DNA of 64,000 nucleotides. It comes from Nereocystis luetkeana (lineage: Eukaryota; Sar; Phaeophyceae; Laminariales; Laminariaceae). The DNA lies in the NCBI GenBank assembly GCA_031213475.1, contig JARUPZ010000012.1, positions 6,670,878 through 6,734,877 of the forward strand. The letters are read 5' to 3'. The notes below the pieces were generated by a model. It was not told the DNA's origin, searched no databases, and was given only the letters and a program-made list of their open reading frames with translations. How positions within the stretch are numbered: the stretch's first letter is position 1; every line of letters starts with the position of its first letter. Of this stretch, positions 22,497-34,898 are shown one piece after another. The position numbers and the translations under genes were made by a program.

Positions 22497-25400
22497 ATGC
22501 GAGCACGCCGATGGGTTGTGGCCGTTGCTACGACATCCTGTAGGCGCAGTGCATGTGCTAGCCCGCGTGCATCAACATTTGTGCATTATGCGCCTCGTGC
22601 TCGAAGGGCACCGCTGTCTTCGACCGCTTCCTCAACTACAACTACTACTATTTCCTCGTATCATTCTGCTTCTTCAAACAGCGCTGTTCCAAACAGGCCC
22701 GGCGTGCCTCCGTGCCGTGCGATGCTGATGTCGACGTCACCGGGGGCAGAGGGTGGTGGCGGGGGTGGAGAGTCTTGGTGCGGACACGAACTGCTCAATA
22801 CTGTCACGACGGAGTGGGTGAAGGACCACTTGTACGACCCCGAGGTGTGCCCGTACATACAACTGGCGAGACTGTCATGTTTTGATACTGAAACAAAGAT
22901 ATGTTTTACCAGGTACCTGGTACCTGGTACTGAGGCGGCCATGAAGAGCGGCGGGAAGACGGTGCACGGAGACCCATGATCTGCGCGCACACCATCATCA
23001 CGAGAGAAGCGGTCATAGTTGTTTTTTCCTGGTATTGTTTTTCACGAGGCAGAATAGTATCTACCGGTACTTGTTATCAACGTCGTCACTGGTCTTTGTA
23101 GTTTAACGGGTTGTATACCCTTCATGGGGAATAACCTACGCAATTATCAGGGACGTGGTATCATAACTGCTGTGCTGCACCTTTTTGTGTCAGACAATCC
23201 AGGAAGAGATAGCGATCGTTGATATTCGTGTGGTAGTAAGGTTCGATTGCTCCTTTTTTCACTGCATATCCGCGAGTCTTCACCCTGACAGCACTCCAGA
23301 TAGCAGGCAGGTGTGTTCTTCTTTCGTTTTCACGACTACCGTGCGTTTCGTACGGTGCAGGCAGCACTTCAGACAGCATCCGCTGTAGTCAGCAGCCACG
23401 AGTTGGTTAGTGGTGGGAACGGGGGTACTCTATGTTATAGTTGAGAGGATATACCCGTGGCCATGTTAGTTCAGTTTGCACATTGGTTTTAGCTCGTGTG
23501 CGCTTTCTTCGTCTCGTGTATTTTGAGGCAGCCGAATTTTCTATTTTTGTTTCGTTTTTCGGATCTTCCTAGGGCTCCAGCACCTTTTGTGTGACCACGG
23601 ACTCCTTCGTCAGAGAGTTAATGTGAGAACAACAACAACAACAACAACCTGGTACCTGGTACCTGGTACCAGGTACCCTGGTATATGTTTTCCCAGGAAC
23701 CTATTTTTTGTATATCCGTATCTGCCAGCCGACCAGCAGTAAAAAAATGCTGGCTGTAAACTGCTGTATGCTGCTGAATACCTGTACGAGTCATACCAGG
23801 TAGACGGGAGCAACCAAACAACCTGCGAACTTGTGAGCTCACGATCACGGCTCGTGTTTTGTTACTACGCTGAGTGCTGCGATGTCGTGGTTTGCGTCCT
23901 TGTGATATATTATTAATAGCATACGCGTGCAACACTTCGTACCACGGGAACAAAGTACAGGTAATCGTGAAGAGATGTTGTTCAGGCCCTCGTCTGCCCA
24001 CGGGGCTACCGGCACCAGGGACACCAGGGCACGCATGCATACCAGGTATCCCTTTAGTCTACCCGATACAGCACCGCTCGCCGCACGCGGCGCGACCACC
24101 GCATTATACGTGGGGTGCAACGCTATTTTCTCTATCAGTCCTTTGCTAAACTCGCGTGCTTGCTGCTGCTCTCGCCGTTGCTGTTGCTGCTGCTGTTGTT
24201 GTTGTTGATATTTTGGTGTTTTGGTGTTTTGGTGGGGTTTGTGATGGTGATGATGCTGGTGATGATCGTGGTGGTGCTGATGATGATGATGGTGGTGGTG
24301 GTGGTGATGGTTTTGACGATGGAAATGGTGGTGGTGGTGGTGGTGGTGGTGGTGGTGGTGGTCAAGGTCGCCCTTGTGGACATCCGCGGGAGGGTGAACA
24401 AGCGAAGAGAAGAAGGGTCGGACTACTCCAGCACGACCTACGAGGGCTTGAAAGAAGACTACTTAGACGCGCATATTCCAGGGGCCGTTTTTGTTGATTG
24501 GACCAAGGTGAGCAACCACAGCAGTGAAGCACAACGAGTCGCACCTACAGTACAGTACGCGACGTTTACCTCTGCGGAACGCATCCCACAGTCATACTCC
24601 GAGTGCTTTGCGCCCAAAAACAATAGGACCATTTAGACATTAATATCAAGACCAAGCGATCATTCTGTTTAGGCCCAGAGGAGTGCAAGTTTGATAGGGA
24701 CCAGTGCCAATTCTCGTGCGAGGCTAAAGACAATATCCCGCACTTTTTTGGGGGAGGGAGCTGCAAATCGGACCGAAAAAAAGCTCGATTGAATTTAAAT
24801 CGGTTTCAGCCGAAGCCGTTTTTTTTTATCGAAGGTATTGAAAACCGGCGCGTTTGAAATTCGGGTGACGTTGAATGAGTGAAGCGAGCCTGGGTCGGTG
24901 ATTCCCCCGTGGGTGCACTTTATTATCGTTGGCGTTGGCAGGACATAGCGGAGGTGGACGAAAACGGCGTGCCCGCGCAGCTCAGCGATCGCGACAGCTT
25001 CGTGGCGGCCATGGAAGAGAGGGGGATCGGCGGAGACAGGCGAGTGGTGGTCTACGACAACGGCGACATGCTCTTCGCCACCAGGTTCTGGTGGGCGATG
25101 CGGTAAGTGAAGCAAATTTTTGCTGTAGCTTTTTTTACAAAATCTATATTTTCACTCTGTTTAGGTTGGGTTAGGTTAGATAATATTATAATAGGTTAGG
25201 TTTGGTTTTTGTTTCGTTGAACGATGTCGATATGTAGGCAAGTTTTTAAGTTTGCTGATTTTCATTTGTTTTGTTGGGCGATGCGGTGTACATATAGAAT
25301 GTTGTACGTACCTGCATTTTTTGTTTGTTTGTCGTTGTTTCCGTTCGTTTCGTGACAGCTGGTTTTCGATTTTTATCGCGTTTTACTCAAGGGTATGAAC

Positions 25401-28400
25401 ATATGGCGCCGGCCGGCAGCTAGAGGTCGGTATCGAAGAATGCAGACCCTGGAAAATACGTTCCTTTTTCTGCTTGAAAAGGTCTCCAAGTAGGTTGCAC
25501 CCGAACCTCATACCTGATACATTTTGCAAGTTGTATCCACCTGTTTTCCAATAGCCCAATCCGGGTGGCGGTGTAATTTATGCAGTTCCTCTAGGATCTA
25601 CAGGAGCTTCCTGCGGCATGTCCGCCATGAAATGCCCGGTAACCTGGTGGGCTTCCATCAGAGAACGCTGGTTTTTGGCATTGCCCTGAGGGGTATCATA
25701 CGTGATATTTCTCCGATAGACGGTTGAATTCAGCGCAGGTTCAACGCCTGAAGGCGCAAGGAAGTGCTTCCTGTTCGTGTGACTCTCGGGGAACGGGGAG
25801 CGTCCGTCCCTTCCTCCCTTGTGTTCTGCTAAGGCCGTACGTCGTTTCGAAAGTCCCTCTGGACATTCCATGCCTCAGACAGATCATACAGATTATTCCT
25901 GCTTGATGATCTAGATCCTTCAGGGAAGAGACCTTCCTGGATCTGTACGATCTACAGCAGCTCGTGTTGCCAGGGGGTAGGGGCATCTCCCGCGTGATCT
26001 ACTGCAGGACATGTCTCCTGGGTTAGAACTGTACGGTACAAATCCTGCACAACATCTCATGACGGCAGGTCAGGATCTGAATAATCTATCTGAACTGATC
26101 TAGATGATCTATCTGTAGATGATTTAGATGATCTAAATGATCTATCTACAGATAATCTAAATTAAATATCTGTAGATGATCTAGATGATCCAGATCATAT
26201 ACCGATGATCTATCTATCTATCTGCACATGATCTATCTGTCTGGCGAGTGTAATATTTTCGATTATCGCACGGTTTTAACGCCCGTAAGACGTAGGAAAC
26301 TCATGGGGAAGGAGGAACGTTCGTTACTTCCCCCCTTGTCTTCCGTTTCCGCCGTACGGCTGTTCGAAACCCCCGTACAACACCCGTACAACAGCTGTTT
26401 TTTTTTGCGGTTTAAATCCTCAAGACTCGAAGGGAAGTGTCCCCTGTTCGTTTTACTCCCGGCCGAAAATAGCTCGCGGCGGAACGTTTGTCTCCTTCCC
26501 GCCTGCCTCGTCTTCCGTTATTTACCGCCGAACGGCTTTTGGAAACCCCCATGGCATTATTTTGACCAGCCGATTCGGGCACGACCGCGTGTCGGTGATG
26601 GACGGAGGGTGGGCGAAGTGGCAGGCCGAGAAGAAGGACATAACACCCGACTGCCCCTGCCCGCTCAAGGTGCGATGAGGGGTGTGTGTGTGTGGGGGGG
26701 GGGGCGGAAACACAATCGTTCCGAGGACGTGTTGCACGAGAATGTTTGATTTTTTAGTATGATAATGGCAGCATTGATGGGACCAGGTACTAGGTACGAT
26801 ACATCGAGTAGTACATTTGTTTTTGTTTCTCTGTGGAAGGGTTTCCGACGTGGCGGCGCCGATGTTGGGCATGCCTGTGAATAGGGTGGGTGGGTGGGTG
26901 GGTGGGTGGGTGGGTAGAGGGGGGGGGGCGGGTTGGGTGGGCTTCGGCAGGTTCGCCGAGAATATTAGGGGATTTTCTGAAGAGTTGTGGGTGCCCGACC
27001 TATGCCTGGCCCTATTTAGCCTTCAGCACGTCCTCCAACCCAGAGGTAGCGGCGATGCCAGTGGAAAAGGCGCAGCAGACCGGGGGCGTAAAAAAGAGCG
27101 AGCCAACGTCTGAGCAACGCCTCAGTGGAGGCATCTCGTTGTAACTCGTGTGTGTGTGTTTTTTGTCTTTCAGCCTGCAAACTTCTTTACGCCTTCCGTA
27201 CGCACGTACCGCTCCCGCGTCTTTTTTTTTTTTTTTTTGTCTGGACCAACGTGGCCGTGGGAGACGCCTTGGCGATGGAAACACGACTGAGCACAAACTC
27301 CTCGGCAGAGAGGAAAAAATGAAACTGGTGTTATCATCAGTCAAGCCCCCCGCCAGAAAACAAGCCCGTGCTTGTAACTTAATACCCTGTTACTTTTGTT
27401 TTTATGTTGTTGGCTTGCGTCCCGCCGCGAAGGTATACACAGAGTGGGACATCCCTCCGGAGAGGGAGAGGCCGGAGCTTGTCGCGTCTGCTGCGGATGT
27501 CCGAGCCGCTCTCGACAAGGGGGAGGGACGCGTTCAGTTGCTGGATGCGCGGGCGGCGGCGCAGTTTACCGGTGTGACCCAGTAATAATGTGTGTGTGTT
27601 TTAACCCTTTTAGGACTGCAGTCCCGTTTTGGGGACAAACTATTTGTAGTTTGAGTGCTTTGTCCCCACATAATGGGACCGCGGTACTAAAAGGGGGTAA
27701 CGTGTTCTTCGTTACTCTCTCGTTTTTTTATTCGGCGGCATTTTTTGTGTATGCGTGTCGTCTGGTACCCAATGCCATTTTGGTTGAGTACCAGGTACCG
27801 TACCCGATACCGCTCTGGGAGGGAAATTTCAAGAAGTGTATCGAGTCTTCATCTTGGTACCTAAACGGTATTGATGCTTCCGCCCAGCGTGGTAAGCATG
27901 GTGGGAAACCTGTCAGAGCAGGAGCGATATCGCACCCACGTGTCGGATCACAGCTCTGCGCGCTCGCGCGTGGTGCGTCTTATCGTGGAAGGAAGCTCCC
28001 TCCCCTCCCGAAGTGGCGTCAGAGGGGGGCGGGGGCGGGGGTGCCCTGCCCCGCGTGCACCCCGACTATTACAGGGGACCATAGTAAATAGGACCAACTA
28101 TAGTTGGTAAAAATAGCAATATATATAGGTTTTGCGTGTACCGTAGGTCCTATTTAATATGGTCTCCCGTGAAAGTCTGAGGGATGCTGTTGAGGTCCGT
28201 TCGCACATGCCACTGCCCCTGAATAAAGTCACATTTGGTATTTAATCTTGATATAAAAACAGCAGTTTGATTTAGGTGCATGGTGGTATTTGGTTTAGCT
28301 CGCCTCTGCCGTGAAATAGCGTAGCTGAATTGCAGGGGTACGAATATACGAAGTACAACCTCTGGAGCGGATGGTAGCAGCCCGCCGAGGTGGCTTGTTC

Positions 28401-28826
28401 ACCCCCCGTGGGTTTGCTTTGTGAATGGCTGCTTTCATTTCCGCACCGACCAAGGGGCAATGATAACCTGACGCCGACTGGCCGTCTCTTGATGCAAGGC
28501 CCCTTCTTTCTCAAACCTCGCTCGATTAGCTCCGCCCGCTGCATGCTTTTTTGTTTTGGCAGGATACGCCTCCACGACCGTGTCTGGACACTTTCCGTTT
28601 TCCTCCTCTTTCCTCACCCCATGACACGGCTGTGTGCTTCTACCGTGCCCGTATGAAAAGGTGAGGTGAGACGTGCTAGGCGAGGTGGGCACATCCCCGG
28701 GGCCGTAAACACGCCTTATCGCGATTTTTTGGCCGAGGGGAGCGGTCGGGACGGTGACTACAGAGTTTTCAAAGGGCTCGACGGCATCAGGAAGGTAAGG
28801 TTGTGGTGCGGTGTGCCGCTGTATTT

Positions 28827-28864
<38 letters not shown>

Positions 28865-30489
28865 GGTGTTGTGATCCCCAATACTTCGTGAGGGAGGTTT
28901 TCCTCATCTGTTGCTTGATCCCCCAATATATTTTTTTTTGGGGGGGGGGTACTCATTTTTGTTACTTGCCTTAGTCATTCGACCATTGATCACGCATCCC
29001 TTTCGAGACGGAGCAGATCCCTGGTTCTTTGTTTTGGAGTGGGAGGGGAGAGGGAGTGGGGAGGGGGGACGAGAAGTACGTGTATCCCCTCGGTTTATTT
29101 CCAGTGGGGGGGGGGGGGGGGGGAAGGGGGGTTAACAAACCCAGGCTGCGTCGCTATGAGAAGTGTAAACAACCCCGTTTCGCCAGTGTTTGCTATGTGG
29201 AGTGTGGGACATGAGCGGGGTGGGTCGGAAATATATTAGTACGTATGCGTGGGCGTTGTATGAGCAGAACGGCTGTGAGAATTGTGGGGGGTTTCCAGAA
29301 AATTGCAGTACGTTGACTGTGCCAAGATTTGAGACGTCAGGAGGTGCCGCGGCTGGCATCTGCACACGTATCCGTAACGTCCCCCCCTCCCTATTTTATA
29401 TAGGTTGGTTTGGCGTCGGTTGGCAACGAGACTGTAAAACATGCCGCTCACTACGCAAGCTAGACAACCAGGGTACCGTTTTATTGGGTTTTTTTGGCGG
29501 TAGCCCAAAGCTGGTTGTCGAGTTAGATAATATGTGTGAGGTGAAGAACCTTTACTCCGCGCAAGGGAATTAATCGCATCACGTAGTGTTCAAGGTAAGG
29601 CACCCAAGAGGCAGTTACATAGTACTCCCATTGCTGTCTCTGGAAGTGCCTACACCGGAAATTAAATTAACTCATTGAAGCTGTCATCCATATGCAAGTC
29701 CGCCTCAAAAGCGGTTCTTAGTAGGATGCAGCTCACCCTTCATGCGACTCGCCGGACACCTCACGGCGCTTCGCGCTTGGTGCAAGCAATGTCTGCCTGG
29801 TCGGTGAAAGCCCGACATGCTCCGTCCCGGCATTGTAGGGATGCGAGGGTCTATGGTCATACGACTACGGCCATGCATGAGATCGAGTACATCTCTCCTA
29901 TCGGGTACACCCCCCCCCCCCCCGCGGGACAAGCTTTTTCGTGATCGTACTGACACGTTGTCCGAACCGAAAAAATATACATTTTGCGTAAATATACCTA
30001 CCAATATTCAGTAGCGGTCGTTAAAGGAAAAAAATATAACACAGCATATGAGTCGCTTGTCTTGATTCCCCCCTTTCCCCACTGTTCCACCCTATCCCTT
30101 CCAGCTGCCGCAATCACAGAGACACGGCCCCTTTCCCATCTCTCTCCCCCGCCCCCCACTGCGCTCACGTATGTTTATGTATCCCGCTTATCATATATCA
30201 AAACGAACACCAATATTTGAACGAACTTTATATATTTTAGGTTTTCGAGTCGGCTGCGGTGGATGTATCGCCGTCCGCGCCTCCCGCCATCGCCTACTGC
30301 AATGGAGGCGTCGCTAGCACCGTGGCGCTGTTCCTCCTGGTCCAGCTGCGGCGGCAAGGGCAAGGACGCGCGGCCGGTACCGACGGCGCTACTCACGGCG
30401 ATACGGACAGCGGTTTTCCGTGGGCGAACTACGACGGGAGTTGGAACGAGTGGGGAAACGATGATGGCGCGCCGGTGGAGCAAGAATAA
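22497..30489 (+). CDS. Tandem-rhodanese sulfurtransferase (TST/MST family)
   Basis: Rhodanese-family enzymes move sulfane sulfur from thiosulfate or 3-mercaptopyruvate to cyanide or thiol acceptors via a cysteine persulfide. Seven exons with matching phases give 423 residues: 22497-22844, 24367-24507, 24942-25102, 26570-26669, 27433-27571, 28661-28794 and 30241-30489. Exon 1 has an Arg/Ser/Ala-rich leader (about residues 1-75), probably mitochondrial or plastid. The first, non-catalytic rhodanese domain has VALVDIRGR, AHIPGAVFVDW, VVVYDNGDMLFATRFWWAMR and RVSVMDGGWAKWQ. The second domain has VQLLDARAAAQFTG, GGHIPGAVNTPYRDF and the active-site loop YCNGGVAST with Cys361, then YDGSWNEWGN. The CNGGVAS loop matches neither the CRKGVT of animal TST nor the CGSGVT of MST exactly, so the substrate is open. 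ATG 22497 is the first in-frame Met of the leader. A short Gly/Asp/Thr insert (TDGATHGDTDSG) precedes YDGSW and is related to the minisatellite downstream. Confidence 0.93.
27605..27696. repeat. MITE-B (piggyBac-like) copy in sulfurtransferase intron 5
   Basis: TTAA (27601-27604), then CCCTTTTAGGACTGCAGTCC and GTTTTGGGGACAAACT, facing a mirror arm that ends in ACTAAAAGGGG, then GTAA. The inverted ends plus a TTAA target fit a piggyBac-type MITE. Confidence 0.8.
28069..28172. repeat. MITE-A copy 10 (sulfurtransferase intron 5)
   Basis: Slightly diverged termini (TTACAGGGGACC on the left, GGTCTCCCGTGA on the right), with TA on the left. Confidence 0.85.
29398..29925 (+). repeat. Dispersed repeat R1, long copy ending in poly-C (sulfurtransferase intron 6)
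   Basis: About 530 bp aligns with 40178-40722: GGCGTCGGTTGGCAACSASA near the start, GAGGTGAAGAACCTTTACTC in the middle, then the part shared with 15107-15435. The copy ends in GGGTACA and a C tract. Confidence 0.85.
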
Positions 30490-30544
30490 AGAGCTACTCG
30501 TAGAACAAGAGGAGTGAGAGGAGCGTGATAAAGCTTCCTCTGAC

Positions 30545-30872
30545 TGCGGCTGGTACTACCGCTGGTACTACTTACGGATCCACCAACGGATCTGCCAACG
30601 GATCTACCAACGGCTCTACCAACGATGATACCGACGGCGCTACCAACGGTGCTACCAACGGCGCTTGCCATTGGCTGTACCAACCACGCTACCAGCGGCG
30701 CTACCGAAGGCTGTACCAACGGCTTTACCAACGGCTCTACCAATGGCTCTACCAGCGGTGCTACCAACGTCACTACTAATTGCGGTACCGATAGCACTAC
30801 CGACGGCACCACCAACGGGTTTACCAACGGCTCTTCCAACAGCGTTACCGACGGCGCTACCGACGGTGGTTC
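30545..30872 (+). repeat. 12-bp minisatellite directly after the sulfurtransferase stop
   Basis: About 27 diverged units of the type ACCAACGGCTCT/ACCGACGGCGCT. The unit resembles exon-7 coding DNA (ACCGACGGCGCTACTC at about 30379). The array is followed by a damaged second copy of the end of that exon (30869-30960). Confidence 0.85.
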
Positions 30873-31289
30873 GTGGGCGAACTGCTGTACGACATAAGCT
30901 GGAAAGAGAAGGGAAACTGTGACGCCGCGCTAGCGGACCAAGAAGAAATAAAAGGGCAAGAATGGAAGAGCCTGAAAACCGCCCGCTGGCTACTACCCGC
31001 CATGAACAGACTACCAGTAAGAGGTTGACCAGACGTCTTCCCAATGTGCTTTTTGGTGTTGTTAGATCGGATGTTCCGAGAAAGGCTTTGGATGCCCGCA
31101 GTTTTCCCATTGGTCCATTTTGCTTTCATTGTTCTTTTTCGTTGGCGGTGAATCCCAGGTCGGTCTAGTTCTAATTGTGACAGATTTTGGAGCAGTACGA
31201 CGTAGACATGTGCAGCCTTAACTCGTGCGTACGCACCGCACCCTTGGGTTATACTCCGGATTAAAAAAAAAATCGATGTGCTTGGACTG

Positions 31290-33064
31290 GGCTGGGCTGC
31301 GGTGAGACCTCGGAGCTGTTTGGGCTGAGGGCTAGGTTACCGGTCTACTGGTCTTGATAATTGGCCCCCTCCGGGGTGTTGGATGCTTAGGTGGGCTGGC
31401 CTGAACTGAACCATTTTTGATCGAAATTATAATCGGATACGCCAGCTACGAGCTCGACCGATTGAGTGGTTTGATAATCAGATCTGCAAGCTAAGTGATG
31501 TGACACGTCGGCCTCGTGTGTTCTATATTCTTGTCGAGGGCGCTGCTACGCTGGGGAATACTGCTGTAGGCTTGAGCTGCATCGGTTCGAGATCTCGCGG
31601 CCGCTCGGGCTGGAGGCTGGGATACTGGGCTGGTTCGAGATATGGGGGCCGTATGGGCTGGACGCCTGGATGGAGTATTCAGACTGGTTCCATATCTTGC
31701 TTGGTTCAAGACCGAACTGACTTGATACCTCGAGGCCGCTAATGCTGGAGGCTGGGCTGGGCTGGGCTGGTTTTGAGATCTCGGGGGCGCCTGGGGTGGA
31801 GGCTCTCGTGGTGCATACCTGGTATATCCTATGTGTGCCACGCCAGACCACGGACAATAAAATCAGGTTCTTGGACAGCTAGAGCTGTTGGTAGCATAGA
31901 TCACGGCCGCCAGTGATATTTAGGCGGGGGCTTCCCAGACAGCAGCACTTGTTCTCATAGCCGATACTACTCTGTAAAAGCACGTGGGCCGCCTCATGGG
32001 CGGGGTGGACGTCGTATTAGAGGTAGTCGTAGTACACCACATGTTACGGGATGCAGCCCGGGTCGGCCCGTCGTGGGCCGCCTCATGGGCAGGGCGGAGC
32101 GGCCCATGTAGAGCCCACATCCCATGGGCCGCGGGCCGGCCAGGCCCATCAAATTTTTATTTGGTGGGCCCCGGCCCAGCCCGGCCCATCATTTTTTTCA
32201 AAATCGTCGGCCAGGTCCGGCCCGGCCCATCACAATTCCACAACCCTACGCACGTCCCCGCGCGGCCCATAACATTTTCAGATCGGTCCGGCCTGGACCA
32301 TCGGCCCATGGCAAGCCCTTCCCCAGAAAGAAAAGCACCGACAACCGGCCAAATCTGGGAACATCGTAATACCCCCCCCCCACCCCCACCCCACGCCCCC
32401 TCCCCGCCGGGACATGATGGAAATGCTTGGGCTAAAAACGGAAGAAATATCGTGGGCAATCCTCTCCTCCCCCCACCCGCCCGCCGACACAATAATAATG
32501 CTTGGCTGACGAGACAGCCTCGGCCCGAACGACGCCACCCTGTCAACGCAGACGAATGCAGCGGACCCGTGTGCCGTACACATCCCGCGAACTAACGTAC
32601 TGACACATAGCCAAATACGGAGCATCGTAAGTATCACCTTCCCCCTCCCTTCCTCCTCCCGGAACAAGATAGTAGTGCTTGGCCTTCGAGGCAGCCTCTG
32701 CACAGACGAACGGCGCAACACACTCGACGCAGACGAATGCAGCGGAGTCATGCAGCCCGCCGACTAACCGCCCCACACACCATTAGTCGGTTCTCTGGCC
32801 CGTCGTTACCCATCCCCAATAGAAACCAAAACCGAGCACGCGAGCCTTGGCGCTCACATGACCTTCGTTCGCCTAACCAGACGAAGGCGAACGGTACGTA
32901 TCAGAGCGACTGCTGCACTACTACTGCTGTCCGTGCAAAATACGGCAGTTTTACGCGTATGTTGCGGATGGTATGTCGCGATGCACTCTTCTTGGACCCC
33001 CCCCCCACCTCCCGCCCCCCTTCCGCTTGTAATGATACACAGAAAACGAAAAAAATGGTTTGTT
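31290..33064. other. Intergenic between convergent genes: degenerate tandem repeats
   Basis: 31290-31850 holds diverged repeats of a GGGCTGG / GAGATCTCGGGG type unit. 32030-32320 holds repeats of CGGCCCATC with AT-rich spacers. 32330-32780 has two diverged direct copies around a C-rich tract and GACGAATGCAGCGGA. No gene is supported. Confidence 0.55.
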
Positions 33065-34849
33065 CTAGCTGTAGTGGCTCTTGAGGATCCACACGGTGCC
33101 TTCGATAGCGTCGTCAACCATCGTAGCCACCTGTTCCAAAAACGAAAACAACGAGCGGGCATCGCGAAAGCATCGCGAAAGCATCGCGAAAGCACGAACT
33201 TATGAAATAAATCACGACGAGCCCCAACAGTTGCTGGGGGTTAAGCTCTTCGCGACACGCACAAGAGTTACAGCGAGGGTGAGCTGCCTCGTGACACACT
33301 GGGATAGATTAACAGAAGTAAGCTTTTACAACTCGGGACACGGTTTTACAGAGAACAAGCTTAGACCTTCTTCCTCGTTCTGCACGTTGTGACTGACGCG
33401 GGCAAGAGACGCATACACCCGATGGAGGGGTGCACCTAATTTGGCTTCTGGGGCTCCTCACTTAAATGGGTTCGATGCTATTAGTAAGTCAACAGTAAGA
33501 CACCCAAAACACTGACTTTTTTACTCCTTGCTCGATGAGCTTTACAGGGTCAACTTTCTCACAGCGCAGACACACACGAGACAACTCAACACATCACCAC
33601 ATAGCAAGGCACAAAACAATACAGCACAGCATCTTACAGCGCAACACACACCACACCAAACAGCACATCACAACATTGTCCAGCAGTAAGCACAGCCCAA
33701 CGAACCACACCATACATACCAGATCACAGCCCAAACCACACCACACCACACCACACCATACTACGGTATGCCATACCATACAATTCCATACCATGCTAAA
33801 CAATACCATACCAGATTTCACCCCACAACTCAACATACCACACCACACCATACCATACTCCAGTATGCCATACCATACCATTCCAGACCATATTATACCA
33901 TACCATACCATACCATACCATACCATACCATACCATACCATACCATACCATACCACACCACACCCCACAACACGACACAGCACTATACCAAACCAAACCA
34001 CACCACACCACACCACAGAGTACAAGCGATGGAGAAGAAAGCCGAGGAACGGAGGGGGGAACCGCGGCCATCCATCGCGCGCGCGCGCGCGCGCGCGGCT
34101 GCTGCTGTAGTGTCTGTTCGCAAATTCCCCGCACGCACCCGCTTGAGAATCTCTCGGAACAAGCTCAGGGCCGCCTTGTTCGGCTTTCCATCCACCTTGA
34201 GCGCTGACACGAACTGCCGCAGGAGGAGCTGCGACGCCAGCACAAGCGACAGATCGGGACAAAACAAGGGGGGGGGGGGGTAGGGAGGGCAGAAAATGGT
34301 CCAAAAATCGGGACAAAACACAGGCGTTGGAGATAAAAATTGGGGTATAAATCGAGAAATAAAAGACGGTATGGAGTGGGGGGAAAAAAACGAGACTGAA
34401 AAAACCCCCCGATGAAATGGGACCAAGCACGGGGGCGCGTGAGTATTAATTGGGACAGAGATCGGGACAGCGATCAGGAAAGAAACATACCCTGGTACCA
34501 GGTGGGCGTTTTCAATTACTCAGCAGACAAAATATCGAGACAAAAGCACACCGCGAATCGGGACAAAAGTCGGGACACGAGCATACAGGGGGGACACATT
34601 TCGGGCCAAAAGCGGCCCTAAACGTGTACCTGTCATGAAGAGGAGGGGAAAAAAAAAAACGCAACCGGGACACGGGGGCATTGTACCACAGAGGAGATTA
34701 ATCGGGACAAAAAGACATGCGGGGCGTTAATTTTACAGCATCTGCATACATGGCTCGAGCGCAAACCACACTGAAACACGAAAAGGCAGAGAGTCAATAC
34801 TGCCCAAGAACAACAAACAGGAGCAGACAACAGGAGCAGGAACATAACG

Positions 34850-34898
<49 letters not shown>

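Noticed and set aside
33535..34430. ORFs of 191 and 278 residues (HTIPYHT / VWYGMVWYG repeats)
   Set aside because: They are products of the ACCAT pentanucleotide repeat. The real coding part here is the 30-codon TFIIF-alpha exon 34228-34139 in a different context.
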